53,762 nucleotides of DNA from Streptomyces zingiberis. GTDB lineage: Bacteria > Actinomycetota > Actinomycetes > Streptomycetales > Streptomycetaceae. Within the stretch, counting starts at the first letter, position 1. Each line of letters starts with the position of its first letter. Shown here one piece after another: positions 41,542 to 50,718 of this stretch. The stretch covers positions 1 through 53,762 of the forward strand of contig NZ_JAATEN010000031.1 in assembly GCF_012034935.1 (NCBI RefSeq). Direction: 5' to 3'. Below the pieces are notes generated by a model. The model made no database searches and was not told the DNA's origin. It worked only from the letters and a program-made list of their open reading frames with translations. The translations under genes were made by a program, and so were the position numbers.

Positions 41542-43586
41542 ATGCTGGAATTGGTCAAGGGCGCCAACGTGGGGCTCTCCTCGCTGGTCGAGGAGGTTGG
41601 CTCCGTGGTCGTGGGCCTGTCCTGGTGCAGCGCGACAGGTGACGGTGACGCCGACGTGTCGGTGCTCCTGCTGGACGAGAACGGCAAGGTCCGCAGCGAC
41701 GGGGATTTCTTCTTCTACAACAATCCCACCGCGGTCGACGGGAGCGTACAACTGCTGGGCAAGGCCCCGACCGCGGACGGAAGCGAAGATCGCATCACGC
41801 TGGACCTGAGCGCCATGCCACCAGCCGTGGAACGGGTCGTCGTGGCGGCGAGCCGCTACGGTGGCGCACGGTTCGGTCAACTGGACGACCTGCGGATGAC
41901 GATCGCCGACCCGTCGGGCGACCCTCTCCTCGGGTTCTCCATCGCCGACGCGGGGACGGAGAGCGCCTTCATCTTCGGCGAGCTCTACCGGCGGAGCGGG
42001 GAATGGAAGTTCCGAGCCGTCGGTCAAGGTTACGAAACCGGACTCGCCGGCCTGGCCACGGACTTCGGCATCGATGTGGACGACCGGCCCGAGGACGGCC
42101 CCGAGGAGGATTCGCAGGGAGAGCCCGGCGCCCCGGCCGAGCGGACTCCGGCACCCCACGTCACCACGACCGAGACACCGACCGCCGGAAGCCTCACGGC
42201 CGGTCCAGCCAAGCCGGCGAACGAGGCGGCCCCCGGAGTGCGGAAACGCGGCCCCCGGACGGCCAAGAAGAAGGTGACTCTTCCCCGCACGACCCGAAAG
42301 TCGCTGGCCGAGAGTGAGACATGGCGGCAAGCCAGGCTCTTTCCCGCTCCGTCCCTCAAGAGCGACCGGGAGCGGGAAATGCGGGCGACGTCGGTCCTCC
42401 TGTCGGTGATGGCCCAGGTACCGGAGTTCGGCCGCCGTCTCACCGCGGTGTTCGGCGCGCCGGCAGGGCGGATGGAGACCTTCACCGAGTTTCGCTGCCG
42501 CACGGGGACACACCCCGGCGTCCGGACGGCATCATCCGGATCGAGCGAGCGGGAAAGCTCTGGACCGCCCTGGTGGAGACAAAGACCAACGGCAATCCCC
42601 TGCGGTCCGAGCAGGTCCAGGACTACGCAGACATAGCGGCCCGGCGCGGATACGAGGCGGTGATCACGCTCTCCAACGACGTGGAGCTGGAAGGCCGACC
42701 ACTGGTCGACGTGAAGATCGACAAGCGGCGAAGGAACAAGGTCATGCTCGGGCACCTGTCCTGGGCCGAGGTTACGCACCAGGCGCAGATGCTGATCCGC
42801 CATGAAGGGGTCGGCCACGCCGCCCACGCGTGGCTCCTCCAAGAGCTCCTCCACTATCTCCGCCACGAGAATTCCGGCTGCCACGGTTTCCAGAACATGG
42901 GCCCCGCCTGGGTACCGGCACGGCGCGGCATCGAGGATGAGACGCTGTGCCGCGGCGACCGGCGCGCCGTCGAGGTGGTGGAGAGCTGGGAACGGCTCGT
43001 ACGCCAGGTCTGCCTGCGCCTCGGCGGCGAACTTGGGCAGAAGGTTCTGCCGGTGCAGCGCGCGAAACGCGGTACGGACGCCCACACCCGCCGTGCCGCC
43101 CTCGCCGACCGCTTCTGCGACGACGGTCGGCTGAGCGCCGAACTCCGCATCGACGGCACGCCCGGCATCCTGGCCGTCGTCGCCGACCTGCGAACCGGCA
43201 AGGTGCGGACGTCGATCGACGTCGCCGCGCCCGAACAGGGGTACCCCCTCACCTGGGTCAAGCGGCTGATCCGGCAGCTCGGGGAGGCCCCGGCCGACCT
43301 CCACGTCGAGACCCTCGTCGAGGGGGCCGGTGGCGGTCCGCGCGGAACCCTCGAACGGTTGCGCCCCGAGCCCGCCGATCTCCTGCCGAAGGACGGGGCA
43401 CGCATCACCGGCTTCCGGCTTTCCCTCTTCAAGGGGATGGGCAGCACGCGGGGCAACACGGAGTCAGGCTTCATCCGCAGCGTCGACGACGCCGTGGACC
43501 GCTTCCACACCCATGTCGTCACCCACGTGGAACGCCGACAGCCCCGCAGGGGGCAGCCGACGGCGGAAGCGTCCGCTGCCGGCTGA
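41542..43586 (+). pseudogene. TerD domain fused to PD-(D/E)xK-like nuclease, one-base frameshift
   Basis: The first frame (41542 to about 42505) encodes a TerD stress-protein domain (VVGLSWCSATGDGDADVSVLLLDENGKVRSDGDFFFYNNP, then IVVAASR-like core and GESAFIFGELYRR-like end), a charged linker, and ETFTEFR. Homology then jumps to the -1 frame: SLPHGDTPRRPDGIIRIERAGKLWTALVETKTNG, a PD-(D/E)xK-type nuclease pattern (Asp, then Glu-x-Lys), continuing to the stop at 43586. One base is missing near 42500. The two parts look otherwise intact, about 680 residues together. ATG 41542 has a GGGGGG site. A sequencing error or recent mutation are both possible, and no slippery heptamer is visible. Confidence 0.75.
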
Positions 43587-43600
43587 CCAGTGTCCAGGCC

Positions 43601-43646
43601 CGGCCCCTCGGGTGGTGCCGGAATTCCGGCACCACCCGAGGGGCCG
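43601..43646. terminator. 46-bp perfect palindrome
   Basis: Bases 43601-43646 equal their own reverse complement (cggcccctcgggtggtgccggaa and mirror), 14 bp after the TerD-nuclease stop. RNA of it would form a stem of about 21 bp with a 4-nt loop. Position fits a terminator; perfect symmetry at the centre is notable. Confidence 0.8.
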
Positions 43647-44004
43647 TCTCACCCGCTGCCGGACCGGCGGTGCCCGGGACGGCCCCCTCGCCCACTCTTC
43701 CGCGTTCTGTGCGGGCCGCCCGCGCGGATGAGGTTGTGGGCAAGCTGACTCACCGACCACGGTGCGGACACGAGCCCGTCACACCAAGCCGGCATGAAGG
43801 TCCGCTGTGCCTTCTGCGCGTGATCGCCGGGCACGGCTCCCTCCGCCACGACTCACGGCTCCCTCCATCCGGATCGCCGGGCGACCGACCGTGCCAGAGC
43901 CGCGCTGAGCGCTCACCTGCGGGCAGGCCGGCGGACGCCGGCTCCCATGCGGTCCTTGAAACCCGCTGAGCTGGAGAATTCTCTCCCCTGCCAGCGAGCA
44001 TCCC
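43647..44004. other. Intergenic region left of the element scar
   Basis: 358 bp with no supported gene. GC content is somewhat lower than in the cluster. Confidence 0.4.
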
Positions 44005-44038
44005 GCACCGTTGGAACGACGGGATTCGAAACCTGCGA
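44005..44038. repeat. att-like repeat, left copy
   Basis: 34 bases that match the tRNA-Pro 3' end region at about 29 positions (one gap), including the T-arm motif and the bases just outside the tRNA (gcaccgt). The match beyond the tRNA border argues for an integration site rather than a chance tRNA fragment. Confidence 0.6.
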
Positions 44039-44086
44039 GCCGTCCGGTTCACTGCACGTGAGCGGCACAAGAGCCATGTCCACACC

Positions 44087-44118
44087 ATGGTGGCCCACCC
44101 GGAGGGGCGGGCCACCAT
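44087..44118 (-). terminator. Terminator of the secreted-protein gene
   Basis: Perfect 10-bp stem (atggtggccc / gggccaccat) with a 12-nt loop, 25 bp past the stop codon. Confidence 0.65.
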
Positions 44119-44142
44119 CGCCCACCGTCGAAGCACAGGTTG

Positions 44143-44448
44143 TCAGTCGGCGTAGACCTCGCCTCGCCAGAGGTTCGTGTCCATCTGAATGCACCGGTAT
44201 CCGTACACATTGCTGGCGCTCAGGTAGTAGCTCGCGTCAGCCGTGCAGGTCGTCTTCGTCCGGTAGTACTCCCCGGTCGGCTGCCAGGTCCTTGCGGCGG
44301 CCTGCGAGGCGGTAGCGCCTGCGAGCGCCGAGCCGGAGGTGGTTCGGATGCCCTTGCCGGCATCAGCCGCTTGTGCGGGTACGCCGGCGGCACCGACAGC
44401 GAGTGCTGCTGCCAGGGCTGCGGCGGCGAGAGCAGGACGAATGCGCAT
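44143..44448 (-). CDS. Small secreted protein, function unknown
   Basis: 101-residue protein with a clear Sec signal peptide: MRIRPALAAAALAAALAVG, cleavage probably after AQA around residue 31. The mature part (~70 residues) is Ser/Thr/Tyr-rich with two cysteines (TTCTADASYYL and GYRCIQMD) that could form a disulfide. ATG at 44448 follows GAAAGG with 7 nt of spacing. I do not recognise the family. It lies inside the proposed element scar. Confidence 0.75.
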   Translation of the reverse strand: MRIRPALAAAALAAALAVGAAGVPAQAADAGKGIRTTSGSALAGATASQAAARTWQPTGEYYRTKTTCTADASYYLSASNVYGYRCIQMDTNLWRGEVYAD

Positions 44449-44754
44449 CTGTCTGCCTTTCGTTTGAAGATGTGGCAAGCCTGGACAGCCGAACCGCTCG
44501 AGGCAAGGCATGAGCTGTCCGGGACTTGTCCGGGACAGTGGACCCCTCTGACCTGCAATGTCCGGCCATCCGGCAGTGCCGGACGACGGCGGTTGTACGT
44601 CGGCCAACGCAGTACGGCGGCGAGGAAGGCCCGGGCGGGATGGACGACCGTGCTCCACAGGTTGCTGCCGTCGTCACCTCTGACGATCGGCGCCCCAGAC
44701 CCTTGAGCGTGGCGGAGGCGATGTCACCGGTGGTGCGCGGGAGCAGGCACGTCC
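44449..44754. other. Region between secreted gene and integrase relic
   Basis: About 306 bp without an intact gene. It may hold the promoter of the secreted protein and further decayed integrase sequence that I cannot align by eye. Confidence 0.35.
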
Positions 44755-45016
44755 GCCGGGTGCGGGTCCGCGGCACACCTGTGTGCCCCTGCTTCTCGCG
44801 CAGGGAGGCGCCGCCCGGACCATCACGGAAACGCTCGGTCACGCCACGATCACCAAGGCGCTGGACCCGTACGTCCAAATCATGGACACGACACTCAAGC
44901 CCGCCGCAAAGCATATGGACGACGCCTTGCGCCGGACGAGCAGGAGGGGAGAGGGAGAACCGGACTCCGGAGGCGCCGGGCGGGACCTGAGCCGGTACGT
45001 TGATGTCACCTGCTGA
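44755..45016 (+). pseudogene. Tyrosine recombinase (phage/AICE integrase), C-terminal relic
   Basis: The plus strand encodes RHTCVPLLLAQGGAARTI, LGHATITKALDPYVQIMDTT and KHMDDALR, the catalytic C-terminus of a tyrosine integrase with Arg/His, second His and Tyr in place. Just upstream the matching sequence RRVRVRG is in another frame, showing a small deletion before the RHTC motif. Everything N-terminal is lost or unrecognisable, so the enzyme cannot be active. It ends 46 bp from tRNA-Pro, the usual place of an integrase gene at its att site. Confidence 0.78.
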
Positions 45017-45019
45017 TGC

Positions 45020-45054
45020 CAGAGGCCCCTTGGGAAGATCCCAAGGGGCCTCTG
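45020..45054 (-). terminator. Terminator of tRNA-Pro
   Basis: Perfect 16-bp stem (cagaggccccttggga and complement) with a 3-nt loop, directly downstream of the tRNA on the minus strand. It may also stop transcription from the integrase relic. Confidence 0.85.
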
Positions 45055-45055
45055 A

Positions 45056-45135
<80 letters not shown>

Positions 45136-45453
45136 GTGCTGCCGGTGCGGCCTGGGGCTCTCCCCTCGCCGACCGCGCACGAGAAACAATACCGCACCTG
45201 GTGGGGTGGTCTGCCACTCCGTTCCGGTAGGCCGTGGCGGGGAGCCGTGAAACGCGCGAAGGGGCCCGGGCCGCGCCGTCGGCCAGTCGGCGGCGACCGG
45301 ACCACCAGGCAGGCGGACGGGGCCTGGCACACGTCGGTCGGCGCTCAAGCTGCCCGGCTCCACTCTCGGGCGGGTGGGCGCAATCCGGTGAAATCCGGAC
45401 GGCGCAGGGTGACGGCCGGACCTTCTCACGCACCGGAGTGGGACCACGGACCG
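45136..45453. other. Region upstream of tRNA-Pro
   Basis: About 320 bp with no supported gene. On the minus strand TATTGT at 45192-45187 could be the -10 box of the tRNA promoter, about 50 bp before the tRNA; a -35 box is not clear. Confidence 0.4.
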
Positions 45454-45493
45454 CCCGGCCCGGTGCCGGGCTGGCCCCGCCCGCCGGGCCGGG
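45454..45493 (-). terminator. Hairpin after the MmcQ/YjbR gene
   Basis: Perfect 9-bp stem (cccggcccg / cgggccggg) with a 22-nt loop, 3 bp past the stop codon. Confidence 0.5.
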
Positions 45494-45496
45494 TGA

Positions 45497-45862
45497 TCAG
45501 TCCGTGGTGGGCACGCGGAGATCACGGTGGGCCTCCGCGAGGGTGCGTGGGGCGGCCTGGCGCCAGGAGTCGAGGAGTATCGCCCGCAGTTCCTCCTCGT
45601 CGTCCAGAGCGGCGAGACGCACCCGCAGCCACGCGTAGGCGTCGTCGTGCCCTTCCCGCAGGAAGAACTTCTCCGGCTCCGCGGCGATCAACTCGGCCCG
45701 GTCCTCGACGGGGCACTTCACCCCGATCGATCCGTCGTCGTCGGCGACGGAGACGAAGATCTTGTTGCGCACCCGGAAGGTGGGCATGCCCCAGGCCAGT
45801 TTCTCCTCCACCTCCGGCAGGGACAGGGCGATACGGCGGACGTCCTCGGCGGTGACGGTCAT
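45497..45862 (-). CDS. MmcQ/YjbR family protein
   Basis: 121-residue protein of the MmcQ/YjbR family: EDVRRIALSLPEVEEKLAWGMPTFRVRNKIFVSV, then GSIGVKCPVEDRAELIAAEPEKFFLREGHDDAYAWLRVRLAALD. Members have a double-wing DNA-binding-like fold and unclear roles. ATG at 45862 has GGAG 7 nt upstream and gives the standard length of about 120 residues. Confidence 0.9.
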   Translation of the reverse strand: MTVTAEDVRRIALSLPEVEEKLAWGMPTFRVRNKIFVSVADDDGSIGVKCPVEDRAELIAAEPEKFFLREGHDDAYAWLRVRLAALDDEEELRAILLDSWRQAAPRTLAEAHRDLRVPTTD

Positions 45863-46434
45863 GACGGCGCTCCGATCCGGTGAAGCCGGCCGCTTCCGGG
45901 GTACGCCGGCGGCCTTGAACCAAGGCCCGCGGTCCGGAGCCGGTGCTCGGAGACCGTGGGCCGGGAGGACCCCGACCGTAGCGGGAGCCACTGACATCGG
46001 GGGCTTTCTTTCTCCGCCGTCGCCCCTGGCCGTCCGCCGTAGCTCCACGATGTCCGCCGTCATCCCCGGCCGTCCCGCCGTCGTCCCTGGTCACGCTCGA
46101 AACCCCGCGGGTGGGAACGACCGGCCCTCGGCCATTCGCCCGCCGGTCCCGCGCGCCGAGGGCGGTGACGGCCCGGCGGGCCCGGCGCCATCCGAAGGAG
46201 CCTCGCAGCGTCGGTCCCGGAGACCGGGAGAACGGCTGGGGTGCCAGGTGCGTCAGAGGGGCTCCGGAAGGGGAGGGAAGGGGGATGCGGACGCGCCGCG
46301 ACGCCCTGAAGCCGGTGCGTCGCGCGGGGTAGCCGCTCTGTTCCCGCTTCCGCGCGGCCCGCTCGGTTCCACTCGCCCGGTTCCACCAACGCTCCGCCGC
46401 CAGCCCACCGTCACCGCACACCCGGGAGCTTCCG
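45863..46434. other. Intergenic region before the amidohydrolase
   Basis: 572 bp between divergent genes with no supported gene. It must hold promoters for both sides, but none is clear by eye. Confidence 0.4.
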
Positions 46435-49400
46435 TTGGACACCACCGCCTCATCGACCGCCAGTTCGGAGGGTGACCGCACCGCCGGCACCACCGCCCCC
46501 GCCGGCGGCTCCGGCTCGGACGGCACCACGGATACGGGCGCCGCCACCGGCACCGTTTTCTTAACCACCGACACCACCGACACCACCAACACCACCAACA
46601 CCACCGACACCGCAGACAGCACAGACAGCACAGCCCCAGCCTCCCCGGCCGCCACCCCCCTCACCGCCGCCGACGCCCCCACCGGCCCACCTGACCGAAG
46701 CGACCGGGGCGACCGGGGCGACCCGACAGACGAGACCGGCCCCGCCGGCCCCGCCTCCGGTGTCCCCCCGCTCTCCCGCCGCCGCTTCCTGCGGGCCGCG
46801 GCCGGATCCGCCGCGGCCGGGGCCGCCGTCTCCGGCGCGCTGCCCGGCGTCCCGGCCACCCCGGCCCTCGCCGCACCGGCCGCACCCACCGCGCCCGCCA
46901 CCTCCGTCCCTCCCGCCGGACCCGCCTCGCGCCACGCCGCGCTGTGGTTCACGGCGGCCACCAACGGTGCCGGGACCCTCTCCCCCGACGGCGGCCGGCT
47001 CGTCGCGGAGGTACAGAACGTCCTGTGGTCCGTCCCCGCGGAACCCGGGCGGGGCGGCACCGCGCGGGCGCTCACCGACCCGCTGCTGGAGCCCACCCGC
47101 CCCGTCTTCTCACCGGACGGCTCGCGGCTCGCCGTCTGCGCCTACCAGGGCGGCGGCTTCCACATCTGGCTGCTGCGCCCCGACGGCTCGGGGTTGCGGC
47201 AGCTCACCGACGGCCCGTGGGACGACCGGGGCCCGTCCTGGTCACCGGACGGCCGGCGGATCGCGTTCGCCTCCGAGCGCGGTGGCGACCCGGTGGCGGG
47301 TTCCCCGTACCGGATCTGGACGGTGGACGTGACGGACGGCCGGCTGACCCCTCTCACCGGGCTGGACGGGCAGGAGGGCCCGGACCAGGGCGGGGCGTGG
47401 GAGGACTTCGACCCGGTCTGGTCGCCCGACGGACGGCGGGTCCTCTTCGTCCGGGCGCGTCTCGCCGGGACCGCGCTCGACGCCCGCACCATCGCCTCGG
47501 TGCCCGCCGACGGCGGGGGCCCGGTGACCACGGAGCTCACCGACACCTCCACCGCCCAGCTCATGACCCCGGCGCTCTCCTCGTCCGGACGGCTCGCGTA
47601 TCTGCGGACCACGCCCGCGCCGGACGCCTCCTGCACCCTGGTCGTGGACGGCGAGGAGGTCCCCGTCGGCGGTGGCCCGGCGCCCGTGCCGCCGCGCTGG
47701 ACCGGCCCGGACGAGCTGCTGCTGACGGTGGACGGCCGCTTCCGCCTGCTCAGGCCGGGCGCGGACGGTGACGGCCGGGAGCTTCCGTTCGCCGCCACGC
47801 TGCCCGTCGAACGGCCGCGCTACCGCGTGAAGCGGTACGACCTCGACGGTCACCGCGCCCGCCCGGTGCGCGGCATCCATCTGCCCGCCCTGTCGCCCGA
47901 CGGGCGGTCGGTGGCCTTCGCCGCCCTCAACGCCCTCTGGGTGGGCCCCGTGTCGGGTGGCCGGCCGCGCCGGCTGGTGCGCGCCGATCCGTCCCGCTTC
48001 CCGCTGGGGCCGTCCTGGTCCGCGGACGGGACGGCGCTGGTGTACGCCGACGACCGCGACGGGCTGTACGCCGTCCGCCGTCACGAACTGCGCGGTGGCG
48101 CGGAGACGGTGCTCGCCCGCGGCGGCCGGGTGTTCCCCGCGCTCTCCCCGGACGGCTCGCGGCTGGCCTCCCTCGACATGAGCGGCAACCTCGTCGTGAC
48201 CGACCTCGGCAGCGGTGCGGAGCGCGTCCTGGCCGCGCCGCTCGGCGGCGGCGGTCTGCCCGGCCGGCCGAGCTGGTCCCCGGACGGCCGGTATGTCGCC
48301 CTCTGCGACCGCAACCGGCTCAACCAGCGGTTCCGCGAGGGCTACAACCTCATCCGGGTCCTCCGGGCGGACGGCGGGCCGGAGAGCGACGGCGGAGGGG
48401 ACGGAGGAGGCGGACGGAGCGGCGGAGGCAGGGACAACGGAGGCAGGGACGGCGGAGTGCGCGGCACCGGGGGCGCGGGGGACCGCCTGTACGCCCTCGC
48501 CCCGCACCTCTCCCTCGCCGATCGCTATGCCGCCGGCCCCGTCTGGTCCCCGGACGGCCGTTCGATGGCGGTGGTCGCGGAGTCCGCGCTGTGGCTGCTG
48601 CCCGTCGGCCCGGACGGCTCGCCGGACGGTGAGCCGCGCCGTCTCACCGACGAGCCGGCCGATCATCCGTCCTGGTCCGGCGACGGCCGCACCCTGCTCT
48701 ACCTCTCCTCGGGCCGGCTGCGTCTGCTCGGCGTACGCGGCGGCGCGCCGCGCACGGTGCGGATGCCGCTGGAGTACCGGCGCCCGCCGTCCACCGACGC
48801 CGTCGTGCACGCGGGGCGGTTCTGGGACGGCACCGGGGAGACGGTCCGCGAGGACGTGGACGTGCTGGTGCGGGACGGGCGCGTCACCGCCGTCGAACCG
48901 CACCGCGGGGGCCGGCGGGCGCGCCGCCGGGTGGACGCCTCGGAGCGCACCGTACTGCCCGGCCTGTGGGACTCCCACACCCACCCGTGGCAGAGCACCT
49001 ACGGCGGCCGCCAGACGGCCACCCAGCTGGCCTACGGCATCACCACCGCCGTCTCGCTGGGCGGCTTCGCCTACGAGCAGGCGCGGCTGCGGGAGGCGAT
49101 CACCGCCGGGGCGCTGGCCGGGCCGCGGCTGCTGGCCACCGGCGAGCTGCTGGACGGGGCGCGCGTGGCGTACAGCATGGGGCGGGCGCACCGCACCCGC
49201 GCCGGACTGCGCCGCTCGCTGGCCCGGGCCGAGGCGCTGGACTGGGACTTCGTCAAGACCTACGTCCGCGCGCCCGGCTGGCTGATGCGGGAGGCGGCGC
49301 ACTTCGCGCACCACCGGCTCGGGGTGCGCGCCGGCAGCCATCTGCTGACCCCCGGCGTGCAGCTGGGTCAGGACCTGACCACCCATCTCCAGGCGACGCA

Positions 49401-50100
49401 GCGGCTGGAGTACGGGCGCGCCACCACCGCGGCAGGGCACGCCCACCGTGATGTGACCGAGGTCTACTCCGCGAGCGGCGACTTCCACCTGATCGCGACA
49501 CCGTTCCCGGCGCTGGTGCTGCTGGGCGCCGACCCGGACCTGGCCGCCGACCCGCGGGTGACAGCGCTCATGCCGCCGTGGGACGTGGCCGTCGTCACCC
49601 AGCAGGCGTCGCGTCCGCCGACCGGCCCGGAGCTGCGGACCCTGGACCGGGAGACCGCCGTCTACCGGCGGGTGCTGGACGCGGGCGGACTGGTCGCCGT
49701 GGGCACGGACGCGCCGCTGGTGCCCGTCGGGCTCCACCTCCATCTGGCGCTGCGGGCGCTGCACCGGAGCGGGCTGTCGGTGGCGCGGACGCTGCGGACG
49801 GCGACGGCGCTGCCCGCCAGGGTGTTCGGGGCGGAGCGGGACCTGGGCACGGTGGAACCGGGGAAGCTGGCGGACCTGACCGTCGTGGACGGCGATCCGT
49901 TCACCGACTTCGACAGCCTGGTGCGCACGGTGGCGGTACTCCGCGGCGGTGAGCTGTTCGAACAGGAGAAGCTGGTCGGGACGTTCGCCTCCGCGGCCCG
50001 GCCGGCGGAGACCCCGCTCTCGGGGGACTGGCTGGACGTAGCCCGTCAACTCCGCCGCGACAGCTGCTGCGACCCGGGCCCGGAGGTGTTCGTACCCTGA
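46435..50100 (+). CDS. Tat-exported propeller-amidohydrolase
   Basis: 1221-residue secreted protein. Residues 1-112 are Thr/Asp/Ser-rich with TTD-type repeats; a twin-arginine signal follows (LSRRRFLRAAAGSAAAG, from about 112). Next comes a TolB/PD40-like beta-propeller region (about 160-780) with repeated WSPDGRxxAF units, then an imidazolonepropionase-like amidohydrolase domain (GLWDSHTHPWQ at about 842, later HLLTPG and VGTDAPLVP), a zinc hydrolase fold. Such fusions are common in Streptomyces; the substrate is unknown. TTG at 46435 has GGGAG 6 nt upstream and no other start precedes the signal. Codon 43 is TTA, so bldA should be needed. Confidence 0.85.
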   Translation: MDTTASSTASSEGDRTAGTTAPAGGSGSDGTTDTGAATGTVFLTTDTTDTTNTTNTTDTADSTDSTAPASPAATPLTAADAPTGPPDRSDRGDRGDPTDETGPAGPASGVPPLSRRRFLRAAAGSAAAGAAVSGALPGVPATPALAAPAAPTAPATSVPPAGPASRHAALWFTAATNGAGTLSPDGGRLVAEVQNVLWSVPAEPGRGGTARALTDPLLEPTRPVFSPDGSRLAVCAYQGGGFHIWLLRPDGSGLRQLTDGPWDDRGPSWSPDGRRIAFASERGGDPVAGSPYRIWTVDVTDGRLTPLTGLDGQEGPDQGGAWEDFDPVWSPDGRRVLFVRARLAGTALDARTIASVPADGGGPVTTELTDTSTAQLMTPALSSSGRLAYLRTTPAPDASCTLVVDGEEVPVGGGPAPVPPRWTGPDELLLTVDGRFRLLRPGADGDGRELPFAATLPVERPRYRVKRYDLDGHRARPVRGIHLPALSPDGRSVAFAALNALWVGPVSGGRPRRLVRADPSRFPLGPSWSADGTALVYADDRDGLYAVRRHELRGGAETVLARGGRVFPALSPDGSRLASLDMSGNLVVTDLGSGAERVLAAPLGGGGLPGRPSWSPDGRYVALCDRNRLNQRFREGYNLIRVLRADGGPESDGGGDGGGGRSGGGRDNGGRDGGVRGTGGAGDRLYALAPHLSLADRYAAGPVWSPDGRSMAVVAESALWLLPVGPDGSPDGEPRRLTDEPADHPSWSGDGRTLLYLSSGRLRLLGVRGGAPRTVRMPLEYRRPPSTDAVVHAGRFWDGTGETVREDVDVLVRDGRVTAVEPHRGGRRARRRVDASERTVLPGLWDSHTHPWQSTYGGRQTATQLAYGITTAVSLGGFAYEQARLREAITAGALAGPRLLATGELLDGARVAYSMGRAHRTRAGLRRSLARAEALDWDFVKTYVRAPGWLMREAAHFAHHRLGVRAGSHLLTPGVQLGQDLTTHLQATQRLEYGRATTAAGHAHRDVTEVYSASGDFHLIATPFPALVLLGADPDLAADPRVTALMPPWDVAVVTQQASRPPTGPELRTLDRETAVYRRVLDAGGLVAVGTDAPLVPVGLHLHLALRALHRSGLSVARTLRTATALPARVFGAERDLGTVEPGKLADLTVVDGDPFTDFDSLVRTVAVLRGGELFEQEKLVGTFASAARPAETPLSGDWLDVARQLRRDSCCDPGPEVFVP
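46561..46563 (+). promoter_or_regulatory. TTA codon in the amidohydrolase gene
   Basis: Codon 43 (in the residues TVFLTTD) is TTA, in the low-complexity N-terminus ahead of the Tat signal, a typical early position for bldA-dependent codons. Confidence 0.7.
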
Positions 50101-50718
50101 CCGGGGGCCCGGGGCGGGGGCGGTGATCCTCACTCCGGCCGTTGCCGCGTGCGCGTCGTCCGCCGGCCGTTCGGCCCGTCGCCACCGGCCCGCCACCACC
50201 GGCCTGTCCGCCACAAGCTCCCGGCCGCAGAGAGGGGGCACCTCGGCCGGCGGGCGTCGTTCACCGGCCGACGGGCCGCCTCCGGAGGGAGGCCACCTCT
50301 CCTGAGCTGGGCTGATCCGCGCGTATGCCCGGCGAGAGACGGCAGAGAGGCAGGGAGGGCAGCCCGGATCCACGTGTGGGCAGTACGGAGAGCCACGTGT
50401 TGACATGTGCGGGACCCGTGACTGATCATCACCCATGCATCACGCCCCGTGTGCCGAAGGGTTGCCCCACCGCGGACCACCTGGACGCGCGCCCCGCCAC
50501 CTGCCCGCCGTGGCCGCGGCACCCTCGGGCCGGGCGCCCCGCCCCCGGCCGCCGGGGAGCGGCGGGGTGCCCGTACGCCGCGTCCGCCCCGGCCCGGCCG
50601 CGCGCCCGTGCCGGTCGCCGCTGCGGGCGCCGTCCAGGCACGTCGCCGCCGTATCCGCCGCCGTATCCGCCGCCGGCCCGCGCCCCGCCGCCCGGCAGCC
50701 CTGAGGAGGCACTCCCCC
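50101..50718. other. Intergenic region before the GSCFA gene
   Basis: 618 bp with no supported gene. The right half is GC-rich with frames that look non-coding. A promoter with paired CACGTG boxes lies at 50371-50429 and leaves a transcribed leader of nearly 300 nt. Confidence 0.45.
50371..50429 (+). promoter_or_regulatory. Promoter with two upstream CACGTG boxes
   Basis: TTGACA at 50400-50405 is a perfect -35 box; GATCAT at 50424-50429 follows after 18 nt. Immediately upstream, CACGTG occurs at 50371-50376 and 50394-50399, 23 bp apart (about two helical turns), each preceded by C and followed by T. The second box abuts the -35, so a bound protein could block or recruit polymerase. Confidence 0.5.

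Noticed and set aside
42480..42520. Programmed -1 frameshift in the TerD-nuclease gene
   Set aside because: No slippery heptamer or downstream hairpin is visible; a missing base by mutation or sequencing error is simpler.
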